A stretch of 49,421 nucleotides of DNA from Nostoc sp. KVJ20 (GCF_001712795.1 NZ_KV757541.1:1-49421); one strand, 5' to 3'. Positions 1 through 7,716 are shown, counted from the first letter of the stretch. The notes: generated by a model not told the origin, from the sequence alone. A program made the numbers and translations.

Positions 1-17
1 GTTGAGCATTGAGATAA

Positions 18-836
18 ATGAATTCGCAAAATGAACTCTTAAAACAGCAGTTGATAGAAGCGATTTCTTGTCAAAATCTGCAAGAAATTCAAAAAATCCT
101 AAGCCTAGCACAATTAGAGGATGAGACAATAATCCTCAAAGAAGCTCTTGTGCAAGTAGAGTATGCAAATTTTGTTTGGTTCTTGCAAGAATACGTAGGC
201 AAGGAAAGTTATCAACAAGCCGTAAAAGATGTATCGACAAGCATGACTCAAAAGCTAGTTCAAGGAGGTTTCAAGCCAGGGGTTGATTTCAACTTACACC
301 CAGATGGTAGGATGTTGGCATCAAAAGAAGCAAATGAATATTTAGAAAAATATCATTCTAAACAACTAGAAAATAGCCAAATTTCTGTTGTAGCTCATGC
401 ACTACCAGAGCCAATGCAGATGTTAGAAAAAGCTTTAGGTGTGCGATTTTTTGAGAATCTTGGGAGGGTGGCAGCTACACGTTTAGCCACAATGGATGAT
501 GCAACAGCTAGTATTTATGGTCTATGGCTGATGCAAGGGATCAGTGCCCGTCATCCATTGCTGGAAAAAGATTTTTGTGAGTGGTTTATGATTGAGATTT
601 GTGGTGAGCGATTGTCAGTCTTAGCATCAGCCGAGATTCAAGGCTTGGAGTTTAATGGCTTAGTTGTATTTGAAGATTTGTTAATGGCACTGGGCAAAAC
701 AAATGTATCGATAGTGAAAGAGAATGACTTAACTCTTGAAAATTTGCGGTTACTAGATCAAGTTTGGACAGGAGAAAATATGCGAGTGTTTGAATTAATT
801 TCCATCTTGGAAAAAGATGGCGAACGAAATTTTTAA
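18..836 (+). CDS. Hypothetical protein, 272 aa
   Basis: An open frame of 272 codons with an ATG close to the window edge. The protein is soluble-looking: no signal peptide or membrane segment, mainly helical, acidic, with a long leucine-rich N-terminal half and a DGRMLASKEA stretch around residues 96-105. I do not recognise a family. It is the only gene on the plus strand before 5.8 kb, with its back to the leftward operon that follows, and about 315 bases of non-coding DNA lie behind it. The start is the first ATG in frame; the 17 upstream bases show no clear ribosome binding site. Confidence 0.75.
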   Translation: MNSQNELLKQQLIEAISCQNLQEIQKILSLAQLEDETIILKEALVQVEYANFVWFLQEYVGKESYQQAVKDVSTSMTQKLVQGGFKPGVDFNLHPDGRMLASKEANEYLEKYHSKQLENSQISVVAHALPEPMQMLEKALGVRFFENLGRVAATRLATMDDATASIYGLWLMQGISARHPLLEKDFCEWFMIEICGERLSVLASAEIQGLEFNGLVVFEDLLMALGKTNVSIVKENDLTLENLRLLDQVWTGENMRVFELISILEKDGERNF

Positions 837-1151
837 TCAAAATGCGTTCACTACGGCAATTGTGCGGATTCATGAAGTTAGCTGATTAATAAGTCCCGCA
901 TAAACACGGATTCATTCTTGCTGCCTTTCAGTAAAACTACATTATACAAGTTTTGAAGGTGCATTTATGACTGATACTACAGTGTTAGATAACCGTATAA
1001 ATAAGCAAATAAAGGTCTTCAATCAGTCGCTGGTCTGAATCCCCGACTGATTGATTCTGACTCCTGAATTCTGACTTCTGAATTCTTCTTCAATTCAAAC
1101 CCTTTATGGTTCTCGTGTGCCTCAATCGTGTTACCTTTAAATTCAAGCTGA
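837..1151. other. Intergenic region with gene-start remnant and dispersed repeat
   Basis: About 315 bases without a convincing gene. From 967 a plus-strand ATG opens a frame of only 23 codons ending near 1040, preceded by an AAGGTG sequence; it looks like the start of a gene cut short. Directly behind it lies a GAATTC-rich dispersed repeat (see 1053-1092). Nothing else is evident. Confidence 0.5.
1053..1092. repeat. GAATTC-rich dispersed repeat, copy 1
   Basis: Two tandem near-copies of CTGACTYCTGAATT followed by CTTCTTC. The same elements, in both orientations, recur at 16885-17005, where they form a long imperfect hairpin. Repeats of this kind are common between genes in Nostoc-type genomes. 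Confidence 0.6.
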
Positions 1152-1379
1152 TTAGGAATTTTCACAAGTAATTATTTTTGGTTTTTGATAAGTACGGCGC
1201 TCTAGCTTGTTATTAAAAGCAAAAGAAGCTGAGATTAATCTCAAACTAATAAAATACTCAAGGTCATCAGTGCCAGATTTGGAAATGAAATTACCCTGCA
1301 AAGTGATTTTAGTTTCAGATTGTTGAATTATTTCAATGTTGGGTTGAATTTTGTTTATTAATTCTTGCAAGTTATCCAT
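1152..1379 (-). CDS. Small hypothetical protein, 75 aa
   Basis: A 75-codon frame on the minus strand, last of the leftward group. The product begins MDNLQELINKIQPNIEI, has alternating polar and hydrophobic residues suggesting a small mixed alpha/beta fold, and no membrane segment. Not recognised. The frame is supported mainly by its length, its sensible amino-acid composition and its orientation with the operon upstream. It could be a remnant. Confidence 0.5.
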   Translation of the reverse strand: MDNLQELINKIQPNIEIIQQSETKITLQGNFISKSGTDDLEYFISLRLISASFAFNNKLERRTYQKPKIITCENS

Positions 1380-1480
1380 AGTTAATCTGAAATTTCATCG
1401 AATTTATAAGACTGAAAACTAGTATCAATCAGACCAGACTAAAGGAATTTGGATTTATCTGAGCCAGTTGTAGCATAAAT

Positions 1481-1672
1481 TTATTCCTCCTTTATTGTTA
1501 CCCAGTCAGTTAAAACAGCCATACAGCAAGCGGTTAACGTTGGCCTTCTCAATATCTTATTTTCATATTTGGCGACATAACCACCCTCTAAGTCATTCTG
1601 CTCAAAATAAACCCCAATTACGTTAAAAAGCTTATTAGCAACGTCTAAGGAAATTGATTTCGACCAAGACAT
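1481..1672 (-). CDS. Small hypothetical protein, 63 aa
   Basis: A 63-codon frame whose ATG is two bases downstream of the stop of the gene before it (1675-1992), a spacing typical of a co-translated pair. No membrane segment and no recognised motif; a Cys-Cys pair (LTACCMAVLTDW) lies near the C-terminus. Function unknown. Confidence 0.55.
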   Translation of the reverse strand: MSWSKSISLDVANKLFNVIGVYFEQNDLEGGYVAKYENKILRRPTLTACCMAVLTDWVTIKEE

Positions 1673-1674
1673 AT

Positions 1675-1992
1675 TTATCTCCCACCCAATCCCGGAAAAA
1701 ACTTACTCCAAAGACTTTGCTCTTTAGGGGTAGAATCCCCTTGCATAGCACCAAATGATCCTTGCTGTTGAGCTTGAATCTCCTGCATATTAAGAGAATG
1801 AATCACCTGGGCTAACTCTGGACTGTCTTCTAACAATTCAGCTTCAAAGTTTAACTCTTGCTGCAACAGTTGGGCATTTCGCCGCAAGAACATCTGCTGA
1901 TTGTGTCGCTGTCTGATAAGGGATTCAGTTAAGTGTAATTGTTCTTCAAAATTCAACTCATCGTAATCGCTATACACTTGATTCAACTCCAA
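1675..1992 (-). CDS. Hypothetical helical protein, 105 aa
   Basis: Strongly helical and Gln/Glu/Leu-rich (for example RQRHNQQMFLRRNAQLLQQE around residues 27-46), probably a coiled coil. It ends in a hydrophobic WSKFFPGLGGR tail, and a similar W-PGLFGG string starts the 146-aa protein of the same operon (4349-4789), which may mean a shared membrane- or partner-binding patch. It is followed after two bases by a 63-aa gene. Position suggests an accessory role in the conjugation-like module; this is inference. Confidence 0.6.
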   Translation of the reverse strand: MELNQVYSDYDELNFEEQLHLTESLIRQRHNQQMFLRRNAQLLQQELNFEAELLEDSPELAQVIHSLNMQEIQAQQQGSFGAMQGDSTPKEQSLWSKFFPGLGGR

Positions 1993-2173
1993 TTAAACTA
2001 AAATATTCTGCTGAGATTTCCATTAAGTAAGTTGAAGCTAAAGCTGACCAATTATCAGTGAACAGTTAAATCCTTGGAGAAACGCCGCACTCAGAAGAAT
2101 GTAAGTCTCAATTTAGCGCTTCTTTATCCAATATCTATACACCTTTAAGATGGATAACTAATAACTGATTTAA

Positions 2174-2644
2174 TTACCATTTTATTCCTCCATACAATAG
2201 CTTAAAGCCAAGCTGTAAACGTGCTATAAATTCTTCTGTATTTTTATTCTTCCGAACTGGGTCAGCCTTATTTTTAATCCAGTTATTTGATGAGTGTGCA
2301 ACTTCGTGATGGCACTTGTCACACAGTGGAAACCAATTGATTCCCAACTTTTCGTGATTGGTATAAGTATACTCGGTATGGTGCATTTGAGTAGCTTCAG
2401 ACCTTAAACAACAACAGCATTTACTATGAGCTTGTCGATGTTGTTTGTGAGCGATTGCCACTTTCTTCTTATAATTTTTCAAATCGCCATACCGAGCATT
2501 CCAGTCTAGTTCACCGAATCGGGAAAACCGAGATTTTCCAGCAGTAGGGTAACGCCTTTTTCGTTTAACTCTTGCCCCGTTAATTCGTGCCACTTCTGTT
2601 TGATTTCCTGAAAATGTGGTTTTCTCCCTAATTCTGTTGCCCAT
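2174..2644 (-). CDS. HNH-endonuclease-like zinc protein
   Basis: The protein has the layout of a zinc-binding HNH nuclease: a Cys cluster at residues 76-79 (CCCC), His-His at 88-89 (MHH), Asn at 103, then CDKCHH at 108-113. H, N and H of the motif are all present. The first 45 residues are very basic (RVKRKRRY) and overlap the 3' end of the TraD-like gene by 139 bases in another frame, so the true start may be an internal GTG rather than the ATG used here. The protein ends LLYGGIKW. HNH proteins of this size often nick or cut DNA; a role in plasmid transfer or homing is inference only. Confidence 0.65.
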   Translation of the reverse strand: MGNRIREKTTFSGNQTEVARINGARVKRKRRYPTAGKSRFSRFGELDWNARYGDLKNYKKKVAIAHKQHRQAHSKCCCCLRSEATQMHHTEYTYTNHEKLGINWFPLCDKCHHEVAHSSNNWIKNKADPVRKNKNTEEFIARLQLGFKLLYGGIKW

Positions 2645-4053
2645 TTTCTAATTTCTTGATACCAGTCAACCTGCTGCTGTGAGGATTGCTGATTATTTTT
2701 AGAACTATTAACAGTGTCAGCATTCGGTTTGGAATCCTGTTTTTGTTCCAGACCTTTGATATCAAATTCTGGGATTAGAGCAACGAAGGGATTAGACCGA
2801 GTAGGAATCACCAAGGCATATCGAACTCCGGCTTTATCTAACAGTTCGCAAGCCTGTCGCAAGATTTCCAAAATCTCCTTTTTAACGTTTACGAAATCCT
2901 GGGGATGGTCAAGGATATAACTCGATGTCTGCCCCATCGCAATAAAGCAAACATTTTTCAGAGATGGACGGCTAAATCCGGTTTCTCCAGAGAGCGGGGA
3001 CTGGCCCATAAACACCCCATGTCCTTTAAGTCCGGCGGTGAATTTGATGATATAGTTCCAAAAACCTTGCAAGTCTTTGGCAGTATCAGCATCAACCATT
3101 CCTGGAAGTCCCTTGCCACCACCATAAACACTATCAACTTCATCCTGTGCAAGAAATAATTCCGGGACACCCTGACATTCACCACCAACAATTGATACTC
3201 TTGCTTTCTGTTTGTCAATTTGGTCTGTGGCAAAGATGATCCAATTTCTTAATTCTTTCATGCCGTCAAACTTACGGCTAAACTTGCACAACCATCTAGT
3301 GACATCATCTTTTGGATCGCTGCCGATGACAATTGCTGGTGTTTGAGATTTTGCAGCAATTTTGTTGATAATCACGCCTGCTAGAGTGGACTTACCAGAT
3401 TGTGTTCCACCAGAAAGGTAAAAATGGTGATTACTGCGAAGAGTCATATTTTGATTGGATGAAGCATTACACAGTTCATCAATCCAAGCACCATCAATTC
3501 TGATGTAATCAGGATAATTTGCTGCGATCGCTTGCAGAATTTTCATCGCACCCGGATTAATCACCGACTGCACTGATTCTTCATCAATGTCAGCAATATC
3601 AGGATTAGGAATCCCAGTCGGTGAAGGTGATTGTTGTGCTGGTGGTTCTGGAAGAGTTACCAAACCTTGCAATTGATATTCAGCAATCCACCGGGGGCGC
3701 TCTTGCATTGGTAGCCGATTCACATAATCAGCAACTCTGCGTTTAGCTGCGATCGCAGTGGTGACATAATCATAAACAGCTTCGCCTTGCAAATGCTGCT
3801 TAAGTGATTTCAGGTCAGCTTCTTGTAAAGAGCGATAAACTTTTTGCTTGCTTTCACTGATTTGGGCAGATACTCCAAATAAGCCAGCACTCACCGTTCC
3901 AGCACCAAGTAGCATCCCGGTTGTTATTCGGTCAGTATTTAAGAAAAAAGGAGCAGACAGACATAACACTGCACTCGCTCCTAAACTACATAAGATAGTC
4001 CGTTCTGCATGAATGGCACTACTGGCAGTTAGACGTTGTAATTCAAATGGCAT
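2506..4053 (-). CDS. TraD/FtsK-like coupling ATPase
   Basis: A 515-aa P-loop ATPase. Two hydrophobic segments lie at about residues 19-37 and 45-62. Walker A is GGTQSGKST around residues 214-222 (Lys 221), followed by a strand ending in IGSDPKDDV, and Walker B is LFLAQDEVDS with the Asp-Glu near 304-305. The C-terminal 80 residues carry a helical region (WYQEIRKWATELGRKPHF) that could be a DNA-binding winged helix. N-terminal membrane anchor plus cytoplasmic motor is the layout of type IV coupling proteins and FtsK/HerA-type translocases that feed plasmid DNA to a transfer channel. It sits in a leftward operon with several small membrane proteins. No relaxase is visible in this window, so the conjugation role is inferred. 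Confidence 0.8.
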   Translation of the reverse strand: MPFELQRLTASSAIHAERTILCSLGASAVLCLSAPFFLNTDRITTGMLLGAGTVSAGLFGVSAQISESKQKVYRSLQEADLKSLKQHLQGEAVYDYVTTAIAAKRRVADYVNRLPMQERPRWIAEYQLQGLVTLPEPPAQQSPSPTGIPNPDIADIDEESVQSVINPGAMKILQAIAANYPDYIRIDGAWIDELCNASSNQNMTLRSNHHFYLSGGTQSGKSTLAGVIINKIAAKSQTPAIVIGSDPKDDVTRWLCKFSRKFDGMKELRNWIIFATDQIDKQKARVSIVGGECQGVPELFLAQDEVDSVYGGGKGLPGMVDADTAKDLQGFWNYIIKFTAGLKGHGVFMGQSPLSGETGFSRPSLKNVCFIAMGQTSSYILDHPQDFVNVKKEILEILRQACELLDKAGVRYALVIPTRSNPFVALIPEFDIKGLEQKQDSKPNADTVNSSKNNQQSSQQQVDWYQEIRKWATELGRKPHFQEIKQKWHELTGQELNEKGVTLLLENLGFPDSVN

Positions 4054-4057
4054 AAAC

Positions 4058-4345
4058 TTATCTCACCCCCAACGCAACACCGGCTGCAACTAAAGTCAAG
4101 AAGACAAACAGGAATATCACTCCAGGCATCAAGCCGATGGTGAAAGTTTTACGGTTGAAGCCAAAACCTTTAATGACTAAACCGCCAAAGTTGAATAACC
4201 CCAGAACTATGCAGCAGATGGAGATTATGCCAATAAACCAAAGAATGTATCGACTAACGGGGCTGGCAACGGATAAATAACCCATAAACATAGAAAAGCC
4301 AACCCCAGACACTGTATATCCTACATGAGAGAGCTTGATTTGCAT
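4058..4345 (-). CDS. Small polytopic membrane protein, 95 aa
   Basis: Three hydrophobic segments can be seen at roughly residues 8-28, 32-55 and 70-93, with a short basic loop (GFGFNRKT) between the second and third. It ends five bases upstream of the coupling-ATPase gene and starts four bases after the preceding gene, so it is part of the same operon. Small membrane proteins next to a coupling ATPase often belong to the transfer apparatus, but no family could be named. Confidence 0.7.
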   Translation of the reverse strand: MQIKLSHVGYTVSGVGFSMFMGYLSVASPVSRYILWFIGIISICCIVLGLFNFGGLVIKGFGFNRKTFTIGLMPGVIFLFVFLTLVAAGVALGVR

Positions 4346-4348
4346 AAC

Positions 4349-4789
4349 CTAAAATCGGAATGAATCTCCCACTTCATCAAATGCTTTCTCATATCCCCCC
4401 AACTGGCGTTGTTGTTCCTGCGAACCAAAGGCATGACGAATTACCGCCTCCCCATGTAATCCCCTGGTTCGCTGCAAATCTTCCTCAATCTTCATGGCTT
4501 CTTGGGAATATGCCAATTGGTTTTTATACATCTCTGCCAAGGATTGCAACTGCTTGAGCCTGTGCCGGGAAAATTTAGTGTGCAACCACTTCTGTGCTTT
4601 TAGAGTGCCAGCCACTTCTGCTTCATCAAGAACCTGCTTTGCTGTAGTGTAAGCTGGCAATGTGTAGCGATCGCGGATTGATGAAGGGAGATTACCCTCA
4701 ATTTGTGTTGCATCCCCAACTCTTAAATCCGTTGATACTACTCCATTACCTTTACCGCCAAATAAACCAGGAAGCCATTTTCCTAACAT
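4349..4789 (-). CDS. Hypothetical protein, 146 aa
   Basis: The N-terminus is MLGKWLPGLFGGKGNG, a short amphipathic segment. The rest is helical, rich in Gln/Glu/Lys, with a probable coiled coil at about residues 75-120. No known domain was recognised. Tight spacing (4 bases) to the following membrane-protein gene and orientation place it in the conjugation-like operon. Its first residues resemble the C-terminal tail of the 105-aa protein at 1675-1992. Confidence 0.65.
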   Translation of the reverse strand: MLGKWLPGLFGGKGNGVVSTDLRVGDATQIEGNLPSSIRDRYTLPAYTTAKQVLDEAEVAGTLKAQKWLHTKFSRHRLKQLQSLAEMYKNQLAYSQEAMKIEEDLQRTRGLHGEAVIRHAFGSQEQQRQLGGYEKAFDEVGDSFRF

Positions 4790-4805
4790 TCCTTTCTCCC
4801 CCCTA

Positions 4806-5126
4806 CTACTTAAAATTGGTATAAGTCTGCTGAACTTGTTGAACTTGTGAGCCGATATATCGGGTTATGCCATATATGCCCATGAACGAAAACATCAATA
4901 TAGTAAAAGCTGCGATCGCAGTTTGAGCCATCATTCCCCGTTGCATCAATTCCTCAATCTGTCTATTAGAATGCGATCGCACTCTCGACTCATCAATAAT
5001 TTGCTGGACTACCAGGAATTCTTCTGTTGTCAGATTTTCTAGTGTCAGCCCTGACAGATTCAATTCCCCGTCCTTCTTCAGGTGAATATTTAATGCTTTG
5101 CGATGGGTTTGGTCTTGTTGCTCCAT
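4806..5126 (-). CDS. Single-pass membrane protein, 106 aa
   Basis: A polar N-terminal domain of about 65 residues (with LTTEEFLVVQQIIDES) is followed by one hydrophobic segment at about residues 68-90 and a short Gln/Thr-rich tail. Topology suggests a soluble domain anchored by one helix. Its first 134 bases are also open in the frame of the preceding small gene, so one of the two starts may be wrong. The neighbouring genes suggest a membrane component of the same apparatus as the coupling ATPase. Confidence 0.65.
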   Translation of the reverse strand: MEQQDQTHRKALNIHLKKDGELNLSGLTLENLTTEEFLVVQQIIDESRVRSHSNRQIEELMQRGMMAQTAIAAFTILMFSFMGIYGITRYIGSQVQQVQQTYTNFK

Positions 5127-5205
5127 ATATTGCCACGCCCAAAACGAGGGTTAATAGCAGCAGATTGAGTACTGCTGCTAATCCAATTAATTTATTCGGC
5201 TGCAT
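4993..5205 (-). CDS. Small membrane protein overlapping its neighbours (tentative)
   Basis: Using the ATG at 5205 the product has 70 residues, with a clear hydrophobic helix right at the start (LIGLAAVLNLLLLTLVLGVA) and a polar tail with Arg/Ser. The gene overlaps the end of the 169-aa gene by 14 bases and the start of the next membrane-protein gene by 134 bases. The helix is convincing and unlikely by chance; the tail, read in an overlapping frame, is less so. A frameshift joining this helix to the 106-aa protein, or sequence error, is an alternative. Confidence 0.45.
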   Translation of the reverse strand: MQPNKLIGLAAVLNLLLLTLVLGVAIYGATRPNPSQSIKYSPEEGRGIESVRADTRKSDNRRIPGSPANY

Positions 5206-5701
5206 TTGTTGGGCTAATACCGAAAATACCCGCAACGAGTTCGTCACCGATTGCACGAAAGGAATCTACGTCAGCTTCCTCCTCCATCGCTTTAGAGACA
5301 AACTTACTCACCACATCCTTGGGGGCATTGCGAATTGTTGATAACAACTGGTCGGCTTTGTCGGTTGTGTAAGCATCAATCCCGACGTTGAGAACATCCT
5401 CCAAAGATTGAATTTCTTGGTTAGAAACCTGAGATGCGTGAGCGATCGCTCCTTGCAATGGCGGAATGGATTTACGACGGGATGAGTTTTTACCGAGTTT
5501 ACCGTTGCCATTTTTGGACTTGCCATTAGTGGCTAATTTCCCGGTTGCTTGCCTTTGCTCAAGAATCTGAATAGCGATCGCTTGGGCTTGTTGATCGGTC
5601 AATTGGTCGATGTCAGCGTTAACTTGGGCGCAGAGGTCAGCGATTTCTGACTCAGTGGCTTCTATATTATAGGGTTGAAGGAATTGTTGAATCTTTTCCA
5701 T
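5192..5701 (-). CDS. Hypothetical protein, first gene of the leftward operon
   Basis: The frame opens at a TTG at 5722, but the ATG at 5701 is preceded by GGAAG at a good distance and gives a 169-aa protein starting MEKIQQFLQPY. Three parts are visible: an N-terminal helical domain with QAQAIAIQILEQRQ (about residues 38-51), a basic, Asn/Gly/Lys-rich linker (GKSKNGNGKLGKNSSRRK), and an acidic helical C-terminal domain. No family recognised. As promoter-proximal gene of the conjugation-like operon it shares a divergent control region with the gene at 5824. Confidence 0.65.
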   Translation of the reverse strand: MEKIQQFLQPYNIEATESEIADLCAQVNADIDQLTDQQAQAIAIQILEQRQATGKLATNGKSKNGNGKLGKNSSRRKSIPPLQGAIAHASQVSNQEIQSLEDVLNVGIDAYTTDKADQLLSTIRNAPKDVVSKFVSKAMEEEADVDSFRAIGDELVAGIFGISPTNAAE

Positions 5702-5734
5702 AATATGCTTCCATTTATGCAAGTAATGGTGTTA

Positions 5735-5797
5735 TTTTAGCATCCATTTATTTGACTTAGCATTAAAATTAGGAAATAGGACGCTAAAAAGTATAAT
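5735..5797. promoter_or_regulatory. Divergent promoter with inverted repeat operator
   Basis: Between the leftward operon and the rightward gene at 5824 lies an inverted repeat TTTTAGCATCC (5735-5745) / GGACGCTAAAA (5779-5789), with one mismatch. Directly behind the right arm is a perfect -10 box TATAAT (5792-5797) for the rightward gene, with a weak -35 (TTAGGA, 5769). A third half-site, TTAGCATTAAAA, lies at 5758. This fits a site where the small regulator encoded at 5824 controls both directions. Confidence 0.5.
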
Positions 5798-5823
5798 TAT
5801 GGAATCTAATTGGCATCATAAAC

Positions 5824-6144
5824 ATGGCAGATAAACGCGACCGAAGATTTTCCGTTAACCTTCCCTTAGTTAAGGAGATACGCCTGATTCTATGGGGACA
5901 TACCAGAGGAGTAAGCAAAACTCGTATGGCAGAAGCAATTTTGATTGATCGGGTTTCCAGTGATGGGAATTGGCGAGAAGTTTGTCAGGACTTGAAACAA
6001 GAAGCAGCTATCAATCACTCTACGGTTAGTGAACTAGTTGCAGACATACTCAAAAACAATGGCTTGAAAGACGTGTTAGATATTGAAACCGTAGATTGGG
6101 AAACATTTCTAGTAGACGAATCAGCAATACCTACGGAGGAATAA
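5824..6144 (+). CDS. Putative ribbon-helix-helix-type regulator, 106 aa
   Basis: The N-terminus RRFSVNLP is a short strand typical of ribbon-helix-helix proteins, followed by two helices (VKEIRLILWGHTRGVSKTRM and AEAILIDRV) with the expected turn. The C-terminal half is acidic. Such proteins bind operators as dimers and often control plasmid transfer or copy number. The gene is the first of a two-gene rightward unit and faces an inverted repeat at 5735-5789. Start ATG is 26 bases behind a TATAAT box, with no obvious Shine-Dalgarno, which is common in cyanobacteria. The domain call is by eye and moderate. Confidence 0.6.
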   Translation: MADKRDRRFSVNLPLVKEIRLILWGHTRGVSKTRMAEAILIDRVSSDGNWREVCQDLKQEAAINHSTVSELVADILKNNGLKDVLDIETVDWETFLVDESAIPTEE

Positions 6145-6155
6145 ACTAAAACGCT

Positions 6156-6605
6156 ATGGAAAAATATCCTTTAGACTGGCTGAAAACTTCTTGTGAGCAA
6201 GTCTATTGCCATCCCATAGCAGAACGTACTTGGCGCAAATGGTTAAGATTGTGCCAAGTTCCACAGTATGCTAGGGAAGTGGTAAAGGAACAAGCTATGT
6301 GGTTATTGACTTTGGCTTACATGAAGAAGTTAGAGCCAAATAAAAAATTCACCCTGTTTCAAATTAAGTTTAAACTCTCAGGAAATCCATTTGCCGAATT
6401 GCATCTAGCTGAAGCAATTTATAACGCTTGTTACACCAATGCAGTTGGAAAAGATTTACCAGAAATTATTCTAAGAGTCACAGGTAAACAGGTAACAGTA
6501 CGAACACTTTACCGTTGGGCACGAAAGCAGCAAGTAACTTTCAAAGCTTCTAAACGTTTAAGCCGCCCAGAAGTTGAGCAATGGATACGATGGGCTGCGG
6601 CTTAA
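6156..6605 (+). CDS. Putative DNA-binding protein, 149 aa
   Basis: Eleven bases behind the preceding gene. The product is basic, with two Trp-rich segments: IAERTWRKWLRLCQVP near residues 22-37 and VRTLYRWARKQQVTF near 113-128. Both look like the recognition helix of a helix-turn-helix, the second followed by LSRPEVEQWIRW. This suggests two HTH units in one chain. Function unknown; it could regulate the transfer genes or the plasmid replication control. A hairpin terminator follows at 6692. Confidence 0.65.
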   Translation: MEKYPLDWLKTSCEQVYCHPIAERTWRKWLRLCQVPQYAREVVKEQAMWLLTLAYMKKLEPNKKFTLFQIKFKLSGNPFAELHLAEAIYNACYTNAVGKDLPEIILRVTGKQVTVRTLYRWARKQQVTFKASKRLSRPEVEQWIRWAAA

Positions 6606-7103
6606 TAAAAGGGTAAAGGGTAAAGGGGAATGGGGAAAGGAGAATTTAAGGTTTTCTCCCTCGCCCCTTCTCCTTTTCCCTTTTAATTGGGGGGGCAGAA
6701 TTTGCCCCTCTTTTTTATTTCTTTAGACTTCTTGCAGGGAAAAGGGTTAAAGAAAATTCTATCCTTTCCCCTTTAACCCTTTCCCTTTACCCGACTTCTT
6801 TTCGGATGTCGCAAATCAGGTGTGCCGTGACATTTCAAAATGCTCAAAACCCTGATTCTCTCGTTGTGACATCGGGCCGCTTTTTCTGAAACTCTTATAT
6901 TTCTAGTGTCACAGCCACCATTTTCTAAAACTCCCTCCCTGCAATCATTAGAGCGATTTTTATCCTTTTTTTGGCCGCTTTCCGTGCCGCTTTTGTTTTT
7001 TAACTTAATTTTTGAGTGGTTAAAAATGCCTCAAATGCTGTCGGGATAAAGAGTAGAGATGTCACAACTCAAAGCGGCACACTTGGTCAAGTTTTGAGAA
7101 AAG
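6606..7103. other. Non-coding region with inverted and repeated motifs
   Basis: About 500 bases with no gene. 6606-6690 and 6735-6800 are purine/pyrimidine-rich inverted repeats of the AAGGGGAAAGG type. Between 6815 and 7085 short motifs recur: GCCGCTTT at 6876, 6974 and 6986 with the inverse AAAGCGGC at 7071; GTGACAT at 6827 and 6866 with the inverse at 7059; GTGTGCCG at 6820 with its exact inverse at 7075. This could be a regulatory or transfer/replication origin region. Confidence 0.5.
6692..6717 (+). terminator. Rho-independent terminator
   Basis: A stem GGGGCA / TGCCCC with a 5-base loop, followed directly by TCTTTTTTATTT. It lies about 90 bases behind the stop of the 149-aa gene and would end the two-gene unit that starts at 5824. 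Confidence 0.75.
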
Positions 7104-7135
7104 CGGGCTTTTGGGGCTTTTTTTATTAAAGCCCG
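7104..7135. terminator. Bidirectional terminator hairpin
   Basis: Perfect 8-bp arms CGGGCTTT (7104-7111) and AAAGCCCG (7128-7135). On the plus strand the stem is followed by ATTTTT, on the minus strand by CTTTTC. It lies 5 bases behind the stop of the leftward gene 7141-7452 and should end that transcript. Confidence 0.7.
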
Positions 7136-7140
7136 ATTTT

Positions 7141-7452
7141 TCACACCACCTCTAAATACTGTGTCAGGTTCTCAATCTTGCGCTGGTAAAAGTCAATCTC
7201 GCCTTCTATGTCCAAACGCAATTCTTTTTCGGGTGGTAATTGAACCCCAGATTCCGAAATATATTCGACCTGCTCATCTTCAGTGCTAACTAATACCGCA
7301 TATCGCCATGAACCGTCTCGTTCAGGAACCACTAAGTTTTCAAATAGACAATACTGAATCCCTACAATCATCCCCTGCTTGGTTCTTTGCCCTAACGAAT
7401 ATTTGGGTGATGTCCAATGATTCGGGATAGTGACAACTTTTGAAGCTTCCAC
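7141..7452 (-). CDS. Small protein of a three-copy family (copy 1), 103 aa
   Basis: One of three paralogues in this window (others at 16009-16425 and 44738-45064). Shared features: an N-terminal IPxHW..P+ segment, the motif GQRTxQGxxxGI around residues 21-32, a WRYxVL strand in the middle, and a C-terminal Glu-rich helix ending in a coiled coil (EGEIDFYQRKIENL). The fold looks like a small beta-rich domain with a helical tail. The function is not known; the GQRT-Q-G-I/V-G pattern may belong to an SH3-like or other small barrel. A terminator follows. Confidence 0.75.
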   Translation of the reverse strand: MEASKVVTIPNHWTSPKYSLGQRTKQGMIVGIQYCLFENLVVPERDGSWRYAVLVSTEDEQVEYISESGVQLPPEKELRLDIEGEIDFYQRKIENLTQYLEVV

Positions 7453-7462
7453 GCAATTGCTC

Positions 7463-7678
7463 CTATCTTTGTTTTAACTGTGTTGGTACTACTCGCTGCT
7501 GCCTTTTCTCCACCAAAACCTTACCGATAGCTCCCCCAGTACCCAGCCCTAACATGGCTGTAGTAATTGTGTACATTGTATTTCTGCCAAAAATTTGTAC
7601 TCCTAAATACCCGATAGATATGGCCGCTAATGTGCTAGTCAGACTTACAACAATTACTTGTGCTTGATTCCGTTCCAT
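7463..7678 (-). CDS. Small membrane protein, 71 aa (family with 8696-9058)
   Basis: Two hydrophobic segments (about residues 8-25 and 34-52) linked by the motif GYLGVQIFGRNTMYTI. The same pattern, GYFGTQYLGRNIMYVI, occurs in the 120-aa protein at 8696-9058, so the two are paralogues. It ends 10 bases before the three-copy family gene and is probably cotranscribed with it. Its 5' end is only 38 bases from the divergent DUF5674 gene. Function unknown. Confidence 0.7.
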   Translation of the reverse strand: MERNQAQVIVVSLTSTLAAISIGYLGVQIFGRNTMYTITTAMLGLGTGGAIGKVLVEKRQQRVVPTQLKQR

Positions 7679-7716
7679 AATTAGAATGCCTTTCCCTGAT
7701 GGAGGTTATCATTTAA

